Assembly (NCBI GenBank): GCA_033807695.1
Contig: CM066306.1
Location: forward strand, 434,001 to 498,000
Source: Daedaleopsis sinensis
Lineage: Eukaryota; Basidiomycota; Agaricomycetes; Polyporales; Polyporaceae
Reading direction: 5' to 3'
DNA length: 64,000 nt
The notes beneath the pieces are model-generated. The model did no database searches and was not told the DNA's origin. It saw nothing but the letters and a program-made list of their open reading frames with translations. Below are positions 32,401 through 41,314 of the stretch, piece by piece (position 1 is the stretch's first letter; every line of letters starts with the position of its first letter). Position numbers and translations under genes: made by a program.

Positions 32401-33391
32401 GGTAGAGGTTGCGTGCATTCGAGCACGCGGTTGTCCACCATGCGTTCGACTTTGCAGTGAACCTGTGGGGATACGCGTGAGCCTGCCACGCGTCCGTGAC
32501 ACACATGAAGAGTGACGAGACGCGCTCATCGAGCGCGTCCGCAGATGTGATGGCATCGTCGGGCAGCAGCTGCATGGCCGACAATACGTCGGCCAGGAAC
32601 TTGCCTTCCGCCTCCGAGTTACGAGGGATGGAGTTCTCGCCCTGCTGGCACCATTCCGGCGTCGGAATGACGATGCGCAGCGGGGCATGGTCTGACAGAC
32701 CACGGTCGTCTTGCAGGACCTCGAGCGCCGTATGCACGGCGCCCGCAGGCACGGCTACAAGATCGATCACCGTGGCCCGAAGCGACGGGTTGTGCGGATA
32801 GTGTGTGACTACCCCGGGCGTATTCGTGATAGCGACCCCGAGGTTGTCGAATAACGAAGTTAAGCTGTGGACGCGTTCAAACGCGTCCTCGGGATATGTC
32901 GGATCCCACACGCGGGAATGCGTATTGAAGTCACCTCCCACGCAATCGATGGGCGGGAGGCCAGGTATGATATTGTGCAGATAGCGTACAGCGGAGTGCG
33001 CTGAGTCATTGTACACGTTGAGTATGCATAGTTCGCCCGCGGACGCGGACAGACGGAGTGATAAGAGCATGCAGTCCCTATGCGAGACTGAAGCGTGGAG
33101 GGAGGAGACGGCATTTACGAGGCGCTTGCTAACGTAACAGGAAACACGAGAGTCGTACGTCGGGATGAGAAGATTCCAGGAAGAATGTACCGCAGTACCG
33201 TAGAGATATCCGTCTACTACGCGTTCGTGTGGTCCCACGTCCGCGGTCGACGATACAGGTTTGAGCCGCCCCCTGCATGGCTCTTGAATGCAGAGGACGT
33301 CGCAAGAGTCGGAGAGCGTCTCCAAAATGGCAGACGTCTGAGTGGAAGAGTGATTTGCGTTATGGAAAACGATGCGGATGGATGTATGCAT
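29420..33391 (-). CDS. LINE 2 ORF2: endonuclease, reverse transcriptase, RNase H
   Basis: Seen: 1323 codons. Endonuclease motifs (about residues 1-240): IRIVFHNANH, LCIQEPCRG, DCVGGDFNTHSRVWDP, LSDHAPLRIV. Reverse transcriptase (about 490-790): LKAYRPIVLLSCVGKLAERI, HPNQFGGTKQRSTIDA, CLAFDVAQFFPSVQHDML, GQGSSLSPVLSNLYIS, FYVDDGLW. RNase H (about 1050-1180): YTFTDGSASPLYG, FDAELIALGMAIAHA, IFSDGKSAIESV, FSHCPSHAGVRLNELIDYAV. A C-terminal Cys/His cluster (CSCDRPELQTRRHIVDRC) resembles the finger of other LINE ORF2 proteins. It starts 8 bp after the ORF1 stop, which suggests translation by reinitiation. No disruption is visible, so it is potentially active. Confidence 0.96.
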   Translation of the reverse strand: MHTSIRIVFHNANHSSTQTSAILETLSDSCDVLCIQEPCRGRLKPVSSTADVGPHERVVDGYLYGTAVHSSWNLLIPTYDSRVSCYVSKRLVNAVSSLHASVSHRDCMLLSLRLSASAGELCILNVYNDSAHSAVRYLHNIIPGLPPIDCVGGDFNTHSRVWDPTYPEDAFERVHSLTSLFDNLGVAITNTPGVVTHYPHNPSLRATVIDLVAVPAGAVHTALEVLQDDRGLSDHAPLRIVIPTPEWCQQGENSIPRNSEAEGKFLADVLSAMQLLPDDAITSADALDERVSSLFMCVTDAWQAHAYPHRFTAKSNAWWTTACSNARNLYRLRLDETKAIARQFPRGAAFAERIRHTGLLKDARAVEQVARRDYFATLRSTKRGFFDARITHVADTQKRVWDLMAWTRPRPLPMYSAINVDGAPLTSQAALWNALDSTFHTAAVRPVDFSILDGLDSHDERDCPPISRRELEDALRESKNSAPGWDHLRWSHLKQLTRDARVTAVLLSIFDACLNLGRWPEQFKRAVSVVIPKPHKTDYSRLKAYRPIVLLSCVGKLAERIIAQRLHFDCNRYGLLHPNQFGGTKQRSTIDATAVLVNHVRSGWREGLVTSCLAFDVAQFFPSVQHDMLARILQRAGFNHRYIAFFRSYLTDRSTSFVWGNAHSPEFNIPGASLGQGSSLSPVLSNLYISPALHTLFPVTTVRSETALQFYVDDGLWTATSNHIAINNLLLVEKYHQTEVVLAQLGLKVEHDKTELTHFISSRLRHEHRPLPLRLMRGPFTATSPLQPSDRWRYLGFYLDPALTFRHHISYYAQAARSTVQSMLMLGNSIRGLSPLQKRRLHMSCVLPLMTYGCQVWYTSRSKTRMAPLRTAHNEALRWITGAFRTTPVGAVEAFGGVMPIGLHIRKLQDRYHARIPTLMKSHPVVALFPNLLGRSALAPFTRFQPELLAPIASMPFTTAPALFEDITEVFDITDPECQPGVRLVDTHYDRIEFMLEHPKKESDEIQDWITNTLLPRINACRDDPDTVYTFTDGSASPLYGRSAAGFHAYRGERRVHSRMAATGRALSFDAELIALGMAIAHATSLSCSTIHIFSDGKSAIESVFEPGLHAGQSTSLAACRAVRRWLDDDATRRIVFSHCPSHAGVRLNELIDYAVGVAANDPSLVLPGPQPRSWTYQSAEITNAARSGWAAMAAVHGYWGRRFPRNRALRSTTNTGTFPLKRVGMSSSLCARTIRCLTDHAPTGAYRLRFFPDQPSQCSCDRPELQTRRHIVDRCTHYVRNASSLKWESFMDSLDPFPLIIRFLESNPSAFTFEDAPPTSYE

Positions 33392-33399
33392 TAAGGCAA

Positions 33400-35436
33400 C
33401 TACGTGTGGCCGTCACGCAGTGCGGAGCCGCGCCGAGCGCGGGTAGCCTGCGGAGGATGGTTAGCGATGAAACGGACGACGGCGGTTGAACCAAACCGAA
33501 CCTGACGTCCGCGGGGCGTAGAAGGGCCGGGAGACCCGGCCTGGTGCGAAGGAGAATGGTTGCGCGCCCCACCAAAGGAGGACGCACGCGAAGCGGCAGC
33601 GGAAGCGGGAGCGGTGGACGCGCGCGACGTGCGGCGGCCCGCGTTGTGAGATTTGATCCACTGTTCGTTGGAACGGTGTTTGTAGAACTCGCACTCGTGG
33701 CTGTTAGCGGCGTGGGGGCCGCCACAGTTCGCGCAGCGCCTGGGGTGGGTTTCGGGGCACACGACGTTGTCGAGGCCCTGGCAGCAGGGAGAGAGAAGGC
33801 AGTGACGCATCGCGCGATGGTCACCGCCGCAGAGGACGCAGATGTCGGATACGGCCTTGCACTGCCCGGCGACGTGGCCGTACATCATGCAACGCGCGCA
33901 CTGGGGCAGCGGACGGCGATCCGCGAGGATAATGGTCGAGACCCAGCCGTTATCGAATGCAACGCGCGCAGCTCCGAGAGCGCGCGCGCGGGTGTGGCTG
34001 GCATCGTCGAGGACCTCGACGACGAGCATGCGGGTGTCCGGGCGGGTGGCGGGGTCGCGGAGCGCGGCCCACCGCACCGCCACGATGTGCTCCACGTGGG
34101 GAGCCCAGTCGGGGGACGTATGGATAGGGACAGCGGCCTGCTCCGCCGTGATGTCCGCGCCATTGCAATCGATGGCGGACACCCCGACGTAGGCTGCGCA
34201 TGAACGGGATTGGTAGCGAGAGACGTGAGCCTCGGCGATGGGGCGGTTGCAGACGTGAGCGACCGCATTGCGGACGCTCACGAGCGCAGTGTCGGACGGG
34301 TTCTCGGAGAAGAGGATGTGCAGAGTGCCTTGAGCGGAGACGGTAGCCTCGACGATCGTAAGAGCGATGTCCTCCGGGACGGTGGAACGTTCGAGGTGGG
34401 TACGGACAGCGTCCGTGAGCGAGCTGAGGACCGGATATGTTTCCGGGCAGGGGGGAGGATTGAACGAGACGTAGAGGCGCTTCGTGGACTTAGAGGGAGC
34501 CTTGCGGAACTTGGGCGCGCCGTCGCGCGGCCTGCTGTGGCGGGACGCCGGGCGGGACGACACGCTTTGCCAATCGTCGCCGTCTGACTGCATGTTAGAC
34601 CCCTCGGACTGGTACCCCGCTTGCGCGGGGCCCCAGCTCGAGTTGTGGAGCGAGCGCGAAGGGGAGTCGAATGGCATTGGGGAGGGCTGGCGCGGCCGCT
34701 TGCTGGAAGCGCGCGCGGAGAGACTTGGCCCCGTTGACACGGGCCTAGGCGGCAGGTGGGCCGGCCTAGCCTCGCTGACAGCGCGGCGTGGAGGAGTAGA
34801 CCCGTGGCCTGAGGGAGGGGGAGGAGGAATGTTGGGGGCCGGGGGGGGAAGACTAGGGGGAGGCCTGTACGAGGCGCGGGCTGTGGTGACGTGTCGCTCA
34901 GACTGGGCGAGGTTGGCGACTGTAGCGTTGAGAGCGTTGAGAGCGGTAAGCAACCCGGACCAGGCATCGTGCCAAGTCTTAGGGTCGCTGCCTTTGAGCT
35001 GGTTGAGATCGTTGCCGATCTCGCGGAGGTGGTCATTGGTGACGGAGACTGAGACGGCCAGGACGTCGGCCTTCGTCGACCAATGCTCGGAAGAGTTAAG
35101 GTCGGTGGGATGCATTGCACGGGATGTATGCGCTTCATCGTCGTCGAGATCGATGAGATCGTCGGTGGGGATCAAACGCTGCGTGGGAGAGATCTCCCCC
35201 TCAGGCGGGGGGATCTGGGTGGGTGGTGGCCCCTCTTCAGGGTCCGACATTGGATCATCCTCGTCAGGCACAGGGGGCGCTGCGTCGGAGATATCGGGGA
35301 GCTCGGGGCCCCGGGGACGGGGAGAGGGCGGCGAAGATGCCGCCCGCCTTGTGGGAGAGTTCATGGGGCGATCTCCGACGGGGTGGAAACGTGCGGCGCG
35401 GCTGGATTCTTTCGAAAGGGCCTCAACTGAGGGCAT
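33400..35436 (-). CDS. LINE 2 ORF1 (gag-like, three CCHC knuckles)
   Basis: Seen: 678 codons. A Pro/Ser-rich acidic N-terminus (PDISDAAPPVPDEDDPMSD) precedes an RRM-like central region (KRLYVSFNPPPCPETYPVL, DIALTIVEATVSAQGTLHIL). Three zinc knuckles lie near residues 510-610: CARCMMYGHVAGQC, CVLCGGDHRAMRHC and CANCGGPHAANSHEC. The C-terminal tail is Ser/Arg-rich. Known: ORF1 proteins bind LINE RNA and form the ribonucleoprotein particle. The start at 35436 leaves a short 5' UTR up to the target-site duplication. Confidence 0.93.
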   Translation of the reverse strand: MPSVEALSKESSRAARFHPVGDRPMNSPTRRAASSPPSPRPRGPELPDISDAAPPVPDEDDPMSDPEEGPPPTQIPPPEGEISPTQRLIPTDDLIDLDDDEAHTSRAMHPTDLNSSEHWSTKADVLAVSVSVTNDHLREIGNDLNQLKGSDPKTWHDAWSGLLTALNALNATVANLAQSERHVTTARASYRPPPSLPPPAPNIPPPPPSGHGSTPPRRAVSEARPAHLPPRPVSTGPSLSARASSKRPRQPSPMPFDSPSRSLHNSSWGPAQAGYQSEGSNMQSDGDDWQSVSSRPASRHSRPRDGAPKFRKAPSKSTKRLYVSFNPPPCPETYPVLSSLTDAVRTHLERSTVPEDIALTIVEATVSAQGTLHILFSENPSDTALVSVRNAVAHVCNRPIAEAHVSRYQSRSCAAYVGVSAIDCNGADITAEQAAVPIHTSPDWAPHVEHIVAVRWAALRDPATRPDTRMLVVEVLDDASHTRARALGAARVAFDNGWVSTIILADRRPLPQCARCMMYGHVAGQCKAVSDICVLCGGDHRAMRHCLLSPCCQGLDNVVCPETHPRRCANCGGPHAANSHECEFYKHRSNEQWIKSHNAGRRTSRASTAPASAAASRASSFGGARNHSPSHQAGSPGPSTPRGRQVRFGSTAVVRFIANHPPQATRARRGSALRDGHT

Positions 35437-35559
35437 ACGTACTCGGAGAAGGCTTTTTAAGGCTTATTAGACGAGGGGGGGAGAGGAAAAGGGGGGAAGA
35501 TGATGGGCGATTGCCGGCGCTTAAAGGAGATGGTGGTGGTACGGGTACAAGAAGGGATG

Positions 35560-35574
35560 ACTCTCCCCCATGTC
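35560..35574. repeat. Target-site duplication, right copy (LINE 2)
   Basis: ACTCTCCCCCATGTC, matching 29230-29244. Confidence 0.9.
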
Positions 35575-35625
35575 AACCTTTCCAAGCACTGCACTTCATT
35601 CCTCTATGGATTAATCGCACACGCA

Positions 35626-35950
35626 CGATGACCGTCTGTCCGATTGACTTGGCTCTTTTGGAGACGTCAGCGGACAAGGCAAGAGTGCATCACCAACGCA
35701 GAAATCGCGAACATTACTGCGCATGCCCCGATCCTCACGATGACCGTCTGTCCGATTGACCTAGCTCTTCTTGAGACGTCAGCGGACACGACGAGAGTGT
35801 GGGGGTGTTGCCGAAGGCCTCTCCCTACTCCCCAAGCCAGGAAAACCGACGAAGACCGCGCATGGCTGCATCTTGCTGCCCACGCACGATGACTGTCTGT
35901 CCGATTGACCTCGCTCATAATGAGACGTCAGCGGACAACACAGGAGTGCA
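35626..35950. repeat. Three copies of a ~65-bp hairpin repeat
   Basis: Copies start near 35626, 35738 and 35885. Each reads CGATGACTGTCTGTCCGATT (T or C at position 8), then GACCT or GACTT, a variable dozen bases, then GAGACGTCAGCGGACA. TGTCCG pairs with CGGACA, and TGAC with GTCA, so each copy can form a stem with a loop of about 20 nt. The arms are conserved while the loops vary. The spacing (about 112 and 147 bp) is irregular. Before LINE 2 inserted, the array lay about 50 bp beyond the target site and within 500 bp of the JmjC start, so a regulatory role is possible. Confidence 0.75.
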
Positions 35951-37664
35951 TCTGTGATCATATTCACACCAATGACAGCCAGTTGAACTCCCTGGCCTCG
36001 GTTCCCGCCCATCCAGCCAGTTCGTGGGCTGCGTCTTTTCGGCAAGGTCAACACCCCCCATTGGAGGCTGTTCGCATATGATCGATCTTCGGTTTCGAGT
36101 TCCTGGCATGCGCTCCATGATGGTGAGTCTCCATGCTCCGTGGCATTGGCGACCTCCGACCGACCATGCTCGAGCGTTCCATGCTCTACGTTTGGGGAAT
36201 TTGTTTCGCGCGTACGTGTAAACTGCTTAGCAGGTTGTCTTTCGCCGTTGAGCCCGGCTATCCTACCCACGCCATCCGCGGGGATCATGTTTGTCTACGA
36301 AAGTCCCGCGGTCGGCCATCGTGAGCACAACTCTTCTGTTGGCTCGTCATGGTCCGGTCGCGGGGCACCCGCGATACACTGCGTTTCTCCTCCTTGAGGC
36401 ACATGTTCACTCGGGTGACAGCTGCACGGGTCCGGCGCGGTGCATCCATCTAGCCTGCTCGCGTCGGACGTGGAAATACAGTGACATGCTGGAGCGTCCC
36501 GAGAGCGTCGTTCAGGTGCTCGTTGCAGGCCTCATGGGGGCGACAGCCCTGCACGAAGGCTGGGACCGGCTGTGAGTAACCGGCCACAGGTCATCACCTG
36601 TCCCCGTCGCGGGAGAGGAGTACAGGCTTACGTCTGCCTTCGTCTGGACGCCTGTACAGGCAGAGCTCGCACCACTCTCCCCGCGGACGAATGGCGCATG
36701 GGCGACATGGACCTATAACGAGTTGGCGAATGGCCTGCAGGTCAATGTTGGCCCTGTGGGGGTAGACGAGTGTACGTAGATACAATAGACACCCACATGT
36801 ACGATTCAGACTATATTGATACTGTTTAACCCTGATTTAACCCCATGTTCGACGTGGGCCGCCGCACGCGTATCTCATCCCTAACTCCTACTGAGATCTT
36901 GCTCTGCTACTGCTTTCTGCGCCGGGTAGGTCTGCCCCCGTCCGCTAGTATGCGGTCCACGAGCCTGTCAAGTCCTCGCCGCACAAAGGTTAGCGGTGGA
37001 AAACGTGAACACCGCTCAAGTCAGGGGCCCTTGCCATTGCGGTGGTCGGTTGTAGCTGGATCTCTAGTTGGGTCTGCCACTAGAGGCGACAGCGCAGGGC
37101 AACGACTACTTATTCGTCACAGCACACCTAGCGCATAGAGTTGGTTCGGCGTTCGGAAACTTGTCGCACCTGGTGTGCATGGCCCTAAATCCAGTCGATC
37201 ATGCGTGAGAGAGACCAACAGAGAATAAGTGGTAGTGGTCGACACGTGTGCAGTGTGCCAGTTAGTAGTAGCAGTTCGTCCACCTTGAGGACGTTGGTGC
37301 CGCACTCGCTGAGTGCTATCGTCTTGGTTCGCACACGTACGGGGCTGTGCTGGTTTCACGCGAGGCAAAAACTAACAAGTCAGCCTGAGTAATGTGAGCA
37401 CAACCGCCCTTGGCAGCGTCGTCACTGTAGATTGAGGGCGCGCCAGACGTACCACTGTCCCGGAGGGCAGCCCGCATGTTCTACATCGAATTTGTGTATT
37501 TGATCACAACTCAAACCTGACAGGCACCTACTAACCGATCGATGGCCACGTACACTTGGACTTCAAGGTGGAGATTTGCTTCATCGGATCCCATCCAGCT
37601 TGAAGAAACTGGGATATCGCACGTCCGGCAACAGCCAACCGGTCAAAATAGTACCCTGGTATCA
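35951..37664. other. Intergenic, no supported gene
   Basis: Open frames on both strands are short and show no protein signature. Composition is mixed, and I see no repeat beyond the hairpin array to its left. Confidence 0.5.
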
Positions 37665-37886
37665 TTAATGTCGAGCTTGAAGGTCGTCCTGCAGGCTCCG
37701 AAGGGCGTGGAAGATTGTCGACACTATCTGTCCACTCTCTGCCATGCGTAACTCGAGGACTTTAAGGGCGGCCTCTCGCTCTTCGAGCTCCCTCTCCAAG
37801 AGCGCAATCTTCTTGTCCTGGAGTTGATGAAGAGGACCTGAATGGGATGAAGTTCTCAATAAGTCGTCTATTCCCATGTATTGCAC
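37665..37886 (-). CDS. Coiled-coil C-terminal fragment, hypothetical
   Basis: Seen: a minus-strand frame ends with a clear heptad-like stretch (LQDKKIALLERELEEREAAL, KVLELRMAESGQ, ALRSLQDDLQARH). A ttcag or ctccag acceptor just upstream (about 37825-37845) suggests this is the last exon of a spliced gene, but I could not find convincing upstream exons before the repeat at about 38165. It may be a remnant. No function assigned. Confidence 0.35.
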   Translation of the reverse strand: MQYMGIDDLLRTSSHSGPLHQLQDKKIALLERELEEREAALKVLELRMAESGQIVSTIFHALRSLQDDLQARH

Positions 37887-38164
37887 ATACGGTCACGTAC
37901 AGGTGCCGAGACATGCAGAGGCTGAGCATGTGTCCTGGTTGGCATTGGTCATTGTGTCTATCTCGATCTGCTGGCAACTGTGGTGGTTTCAGCGGCAGAT
38001 TGGGAGCCTGGTAGATGTAACATACTTAATAGTCGAGCTGGTTTGTCCCGTGAACAATGTCCTAGGGCGTTGAGGATCGTGAAGCGTACTTTGCGACTCG
38101 ACGCGCATTTGGTTGCTCGGTTCCAGGGGTCCCATTGCCTATATGTCAGCAAGCGCTCTGCTGT

Positions 38165-38260
38165 CCTTCCCGGTATTGCACTCTTGTCTCGCCGTTTTAC
38201 CGTGCTCTCTCCTTTGGTCGTAGCGACATGCAAGATGGACAAATCATACGTCTGTGTCCT
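38165..38260. repeat. Third copy of dispersed repeat seen at 25.9 and 26.2 kb
   Basis: Contains CCCGGTATTGCACTCTTGTC and TCGCCGTTTTAC followed by a C/T-rich block, close to the segments near 25900 and 26165. Sequence on either side is unrelated. Confidence 0.5.
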
Positions 38261-38505
38261 CTAGTATGGCACAAAAATGTAATTTCCTTCATGCACTACC
38301 ATCTACCGGTTTAGCGTCCATTTTTCGAGTAGCTACAGTGGGCACCTGTCCTACCTGGTGTGAGCACTGAGCGTACGGAATTGACTCCCACGGTTGCCTT
38401 GCCGTCTCGCAGATTATTTCCCTCCCCTTAAAGACAGGTCCAATGGTTTATTGTAATGCTATCCACACATCTGCCCACCCACTCTGCTCGTTCCTTGCAA
38501 CCCAT

Positions 38506-39435
38506 TTAATGTATCACCATCATCCCCGTTCGACCCAGCGCCGCACCTGCCAGCATACACTGTCCTCCGCACGGCCGCAAGTCCATCCTCCACCAAACGT
38601 TGATACGCAACTCTTCGGTTTCCCATGGATCCATCCGCATGAGTAGCGCTCCTGCGTCGTGGAAGGTGCGCTCTTGCATGGCACATGCCCACGTCGTCGC
38701 CCCGCAAGTTGTGGTCGCCAAGTTCCCCCATGCATTCGGTGAGTATCGCACCTGTATTCCCCGCCTCCCCGCCTGCCGCACACGCTCGTTTTCATCTTCC
38801 ACTCCTGCTCCCAATAGAGCTCGACCTGCGAAGAGTAGTCCAGGGTAGCCACATCCGATATAGTTCCGGTTTACGAACGCGACCTCATGGGTGCTCCAGG
38901 CGCGAGTTACTGCCGCCACTGCCGGCTGTTTCATCGTCTCGTGCAATCGGATGGGTCCCCTACTGGTCTGCCATAGGACAATATTTCGAACTGGGAGATG
39001 ATGCAGGGCTTCGCAGGGGTCGGAGGTGTTGGTTTGGAAAGGTGATGGCCGTACGCTCCTGGCCGTCCATGCGCCTTGAGTGTAAACCAGGTTGTTTTCT
39101 ACCCGCCACAGTGCTTCACTGCTGACGAACACATCCAGGCAGGCAGGGTTCCACTCCGCGTCCCGCAAAAGAAAGCGCACGGCTACGTCCCCTCCAAAAA
39201 CAGCGCCGTGCTCCGTCACTGTCGCGATCAGGGATCGCGAGTCGCAGACAAAGCCTGCCACTAAGTCCTCCAACGTTCTTCGCAAAGCTTCGGCCACCGC
39301 ATCCTTCCATCGATGGCTACACATCCGCAATTGAAGTAGATCGCGGAGATTGAGGGAGGTGCATATGAGTTGTAGAGTTTCGTGAGTCATCGCGACAGGC
39401 TCGAACTGCGTGGCGTTGATCGCGGTTAGGCTCAT
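38506..39435 (-). CDS. F-box-like protein of a local paralogue family (member 1)
   Basis: Seen: 309 codons from ATG at 39435. Residues about 15-55 resemble an F-box (LQLICTSLNLRDLLQLRMCS followed by HRW). Next comes a block shared with the genes at 39683 and 45233: FGGDVAVRFLLRD then WNPACLDVFVSSEALW, and later EVAFVNRNYIGCGYPGLLF. Known: F-box proteins present substrates to SCF ubiquitin ligases. Inference: the G(S/D)xAxxFLLRD...LDV pattern looks like the first strands of a nucleotidyltransferase fold, but acidic catalytic residues are not obvious, so it may be a degenerate binding domain. The C-terminus is rich in Trp, Cys and Gly. The open frame may run into an intron near its 3' end. Confidence 0.65.
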   Translation of the reverse strand: MSLTAINATQFEPVAMTHETLQLICTSLNLRDLLQLRMCSHRWKDAVAEALRRTLEDLVAGFVCDSRSLIATVTEHGAVFGGDVAVRFLLRDAEWNPACLDVFVSSEALWRVENNLVYTQGAWTARSVRPSPFQTNTSDPCEALHHLPVRNIVLWQTSRGPIRLHETMKQPAVAAVTRAWSTHEVAFVNRNYIGCGYPGLLFAGRALLGAGVEDENERVRQAGRRGIQVRYSPNAWGNLATTTCGATTWACAMQERTFHDAGALLMRMDPWETEELRINVWWRMDLRPCGGQCMLAGAALGRTGMMVIH

Positions 39436-39682
39436 AGTCGCGGAATGGGCAGTGGTTAGACGTAGTCGCGGAAAGGGGAGCGGTTAGACGCCTACCTTCC
39501 ACAATATAATCGTGCGCTTCTTATCTGAACGGATATAAGTCACATCCCTCATTTACGTCTTTGGCACGCAATCGTCAAAACTCTTGAGTCCTTAAGCCTT
39601 GAAGCTTAACCAGCGGGTCCCCGGGTTTCTTGTGCAGAAGCGCATATCGCGTATGTCTTTATTTCACCTCCGCCAGCACACT

Positions 39683-40660
39683 CTAATTTACCACACTGCG
39701 TAGTACCTCCCGCGACACTGCGCGCACCCGGCCCTCCTGTTTCCGTGGGAGCCCCGGGCAGCATTGGCTATGGCATCTACCTCCTCCACGCCACCACACG
39801 ACGTTCACTTCATCGTCGTTAGTGCCCCGCTGGTCCGTCCTTCCATATCCGTCCCAATGGATGCGTCCTTGCAGTGCATGCTGGTCACCGAAAAAGCGCA
39901 CGGTTCCGCGACAGGTGGGTGATCCCGGGCCGCACGTTTCGCCTCCCCTTACAACCTCCCCAAGCTTGCGGCAGTTCTGTACACATCGCCAGCCCACCCT
40001 CTTCCAATCGCCCGCCAAAATCGAGGTTTGCGCATCCATCCGGCCGTCGTGGCCAATCTTCGTAGGGTGGACAAGCACCACTCGCATCATGTTCAGGTCA
40101 GGATACGCTGCGCCATACGACGTCGGACAGAAGTAGGTCGCCAACGCCGTGTTCCATTCGAGGACCAAAGGGGCGAGCGCGGTTTCACTCGCACTCTCCA
40201 CTACTATGATCTCCCTCCGTCCTCGGGTGAGAAGGGCCGTAGCGCGAGTAGCATGATGGCGCCCTAGGTTCAGCGGCTTGGTGTGTGCTTTGTAGCCATG
40301 GCAGTAGACGAAGAACCCGAGGGCGTGGAAGAACCTTGATCGTGGGGCATAGACATGGAGGCGTGGCGGAGGGCAAATTCCACCGTACAGTATGTAGCAA
40401 GCGGACTCGGCTCCCAGGACACTCGAAGTGATTGTCATTTCTGCCCAGAACTCCCCGATGTTGTCCAAGTATGGCAGCAGCAGCAGTCGCAATCGGCGCG
40501 CGAGCACTGCCAAAGCGTATTCGTTTCCTGTCCTCGAGACCAACCGTATGTTTCGTAGTTCGCCAATGTCCAGGTTCTCGGCGATAATGGTACAGACGTC
40601 CGCATCCACCGCAGGAAATAGCGATCTCGCCGGGTATTCTCGGCGTAGTACACATTGCAT
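39683..40660 (-). CDS. F-box-like protein of the same family (member 2)
   Basis: Seen: 325 codons starting MQCVLRREYPARS. The N-terminus (VCTIIAENLDIGELRNIRLV) matches an F-box-like helix pair. VLGAESACYILYGG and RLHVYAPRSRFFHALGFFV align with member 1, as do TALATYFCPTSYGAAYPDLN and RGTVRFFGDQHALQG with member 3. No intron is needed. It lies about 250 bp upstream of member 1 on the same strand, so tandem duplication followed by strong divergence is likely. The substrate is unknown. Confidence 0.65.
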   Translation of the reverse strand: MQCVLRREYPARSLFPAVDADVCTIIAENLDIGELRNIRLVSRTGNEYALAVLARRLRLLLLPYLDNIGEFWAEMTITSSVLGAESACYILYGGICPPPRLHVYAPRSRFFHALGFFVYCHGYKAHTKPLNLGRHHATRATALLTRGRREIIVVESASETALAPLVLEWNTALATYFCPTSYGAAYPDLNMMRVVLVHPTKIGHDGRMDAQTSILAGDWKRVGWRCVQNCRKLGEVVRGGETCGPGSPTCRGTVRFFGDQHALQGRIHWDGYGRTDQRGTNDDEVNVVWWRGGGRCHSQCCPGLPRKQEGRVRAVSREVLRSVVN

Positions 40661-41314
40661 CGTGTCCTTTCGGGCTAACTGAGTCGAACTCCTGCAGTAC
40701 GAGCGGTCAGTGAGCTGAATTCATCTTTGCAGAGTATCATCGATAACACCTACTCGTTTAGCAACCGAGTCGCTGTCCAACGATTGTTATGGCAGGTAGG
40801 CTCCTCGAGATGATGCATATGTTGCGCTATATCTGTACCCTCCGCGTCTCAGCGCGCGCACGATAACTGGCAAGCTCGCCCTCAGACTTACTTTGCACCA
40901 CCGGAGCAGAGGTGGTGTTCTGATCTAAGCTCTGTGAGAGGGGTGTATGCCCAGGGCGTGCGCCGCACATTTTTTTAAAGAGCGCCCCAGTTATATATAT
41001 ATATATATATATTGTCCGCTCCTCATCACGCTGGGTTTCAACGTTCAACGTTCAACGCTGGGCATTATGTTGGGCGACCCACTTAATTGTATTTGGGTGG
41101 TTATATCAGATTCGTATAAGTTCTGAACTCTGACACGTGACCTCTTCGTGCATATGACTTACACTGCCGCCCGGGGTCGTAGCCGCGACCCACTCACCTT
41201 TCAATGTTCAACTTTCAACGTTCACCTTGCTCGTTCAAACACAATCGACCTCTGATCTGATTCATCCTCAGCTTCTGCTGTCGCTAGTTCTACGTGGGCC
41301 GTGGCTACGATCGA
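40661..41314. other. Intergenic with (TA)n microsatellite and TCAACGT repeats
   Basis: A pure TA run of about 20 bases lies at about 40992-41012. Short TCAACGT-type direct repeats occur at about 41036-41055 and again near 41200-41228. No gene supported. Confidence 0.6.

Larger units (their letters stand above)
29245..35559 (-). mobile_element. Complete Tad1-like LINE (LINE 2), 6.3 kb
   Basis: Seen: 6,315 bp between 15-bp direct repeats, with ORF1 (33400-35436) and ORF2 (29420-33391) both open on the minus strand and 8 bp apart. The 5' UTR is about 120 bp and the 3' UTR about 175 bp. Unlike LINE 1, the 3' end (near 29245) has no poly(A); it ends in TTGATTTGAGAGA on the minus strand. It is a different family from LINE 1: the ORF1 and ORF2 sequences differ greatly and the YVDD core replaces FADD. 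It sits between the JmjC gene and the hairpin repeats. Confidence 0.92.

Noticed and set aside
29801..35470. Long plus-strand frames opposite LINE 2 (for example 34484-35470, 328 codons)
   Set aside because: They mirror the GC-rich LINE ORFs on the minus strand, have no protein signature and no splice structure.
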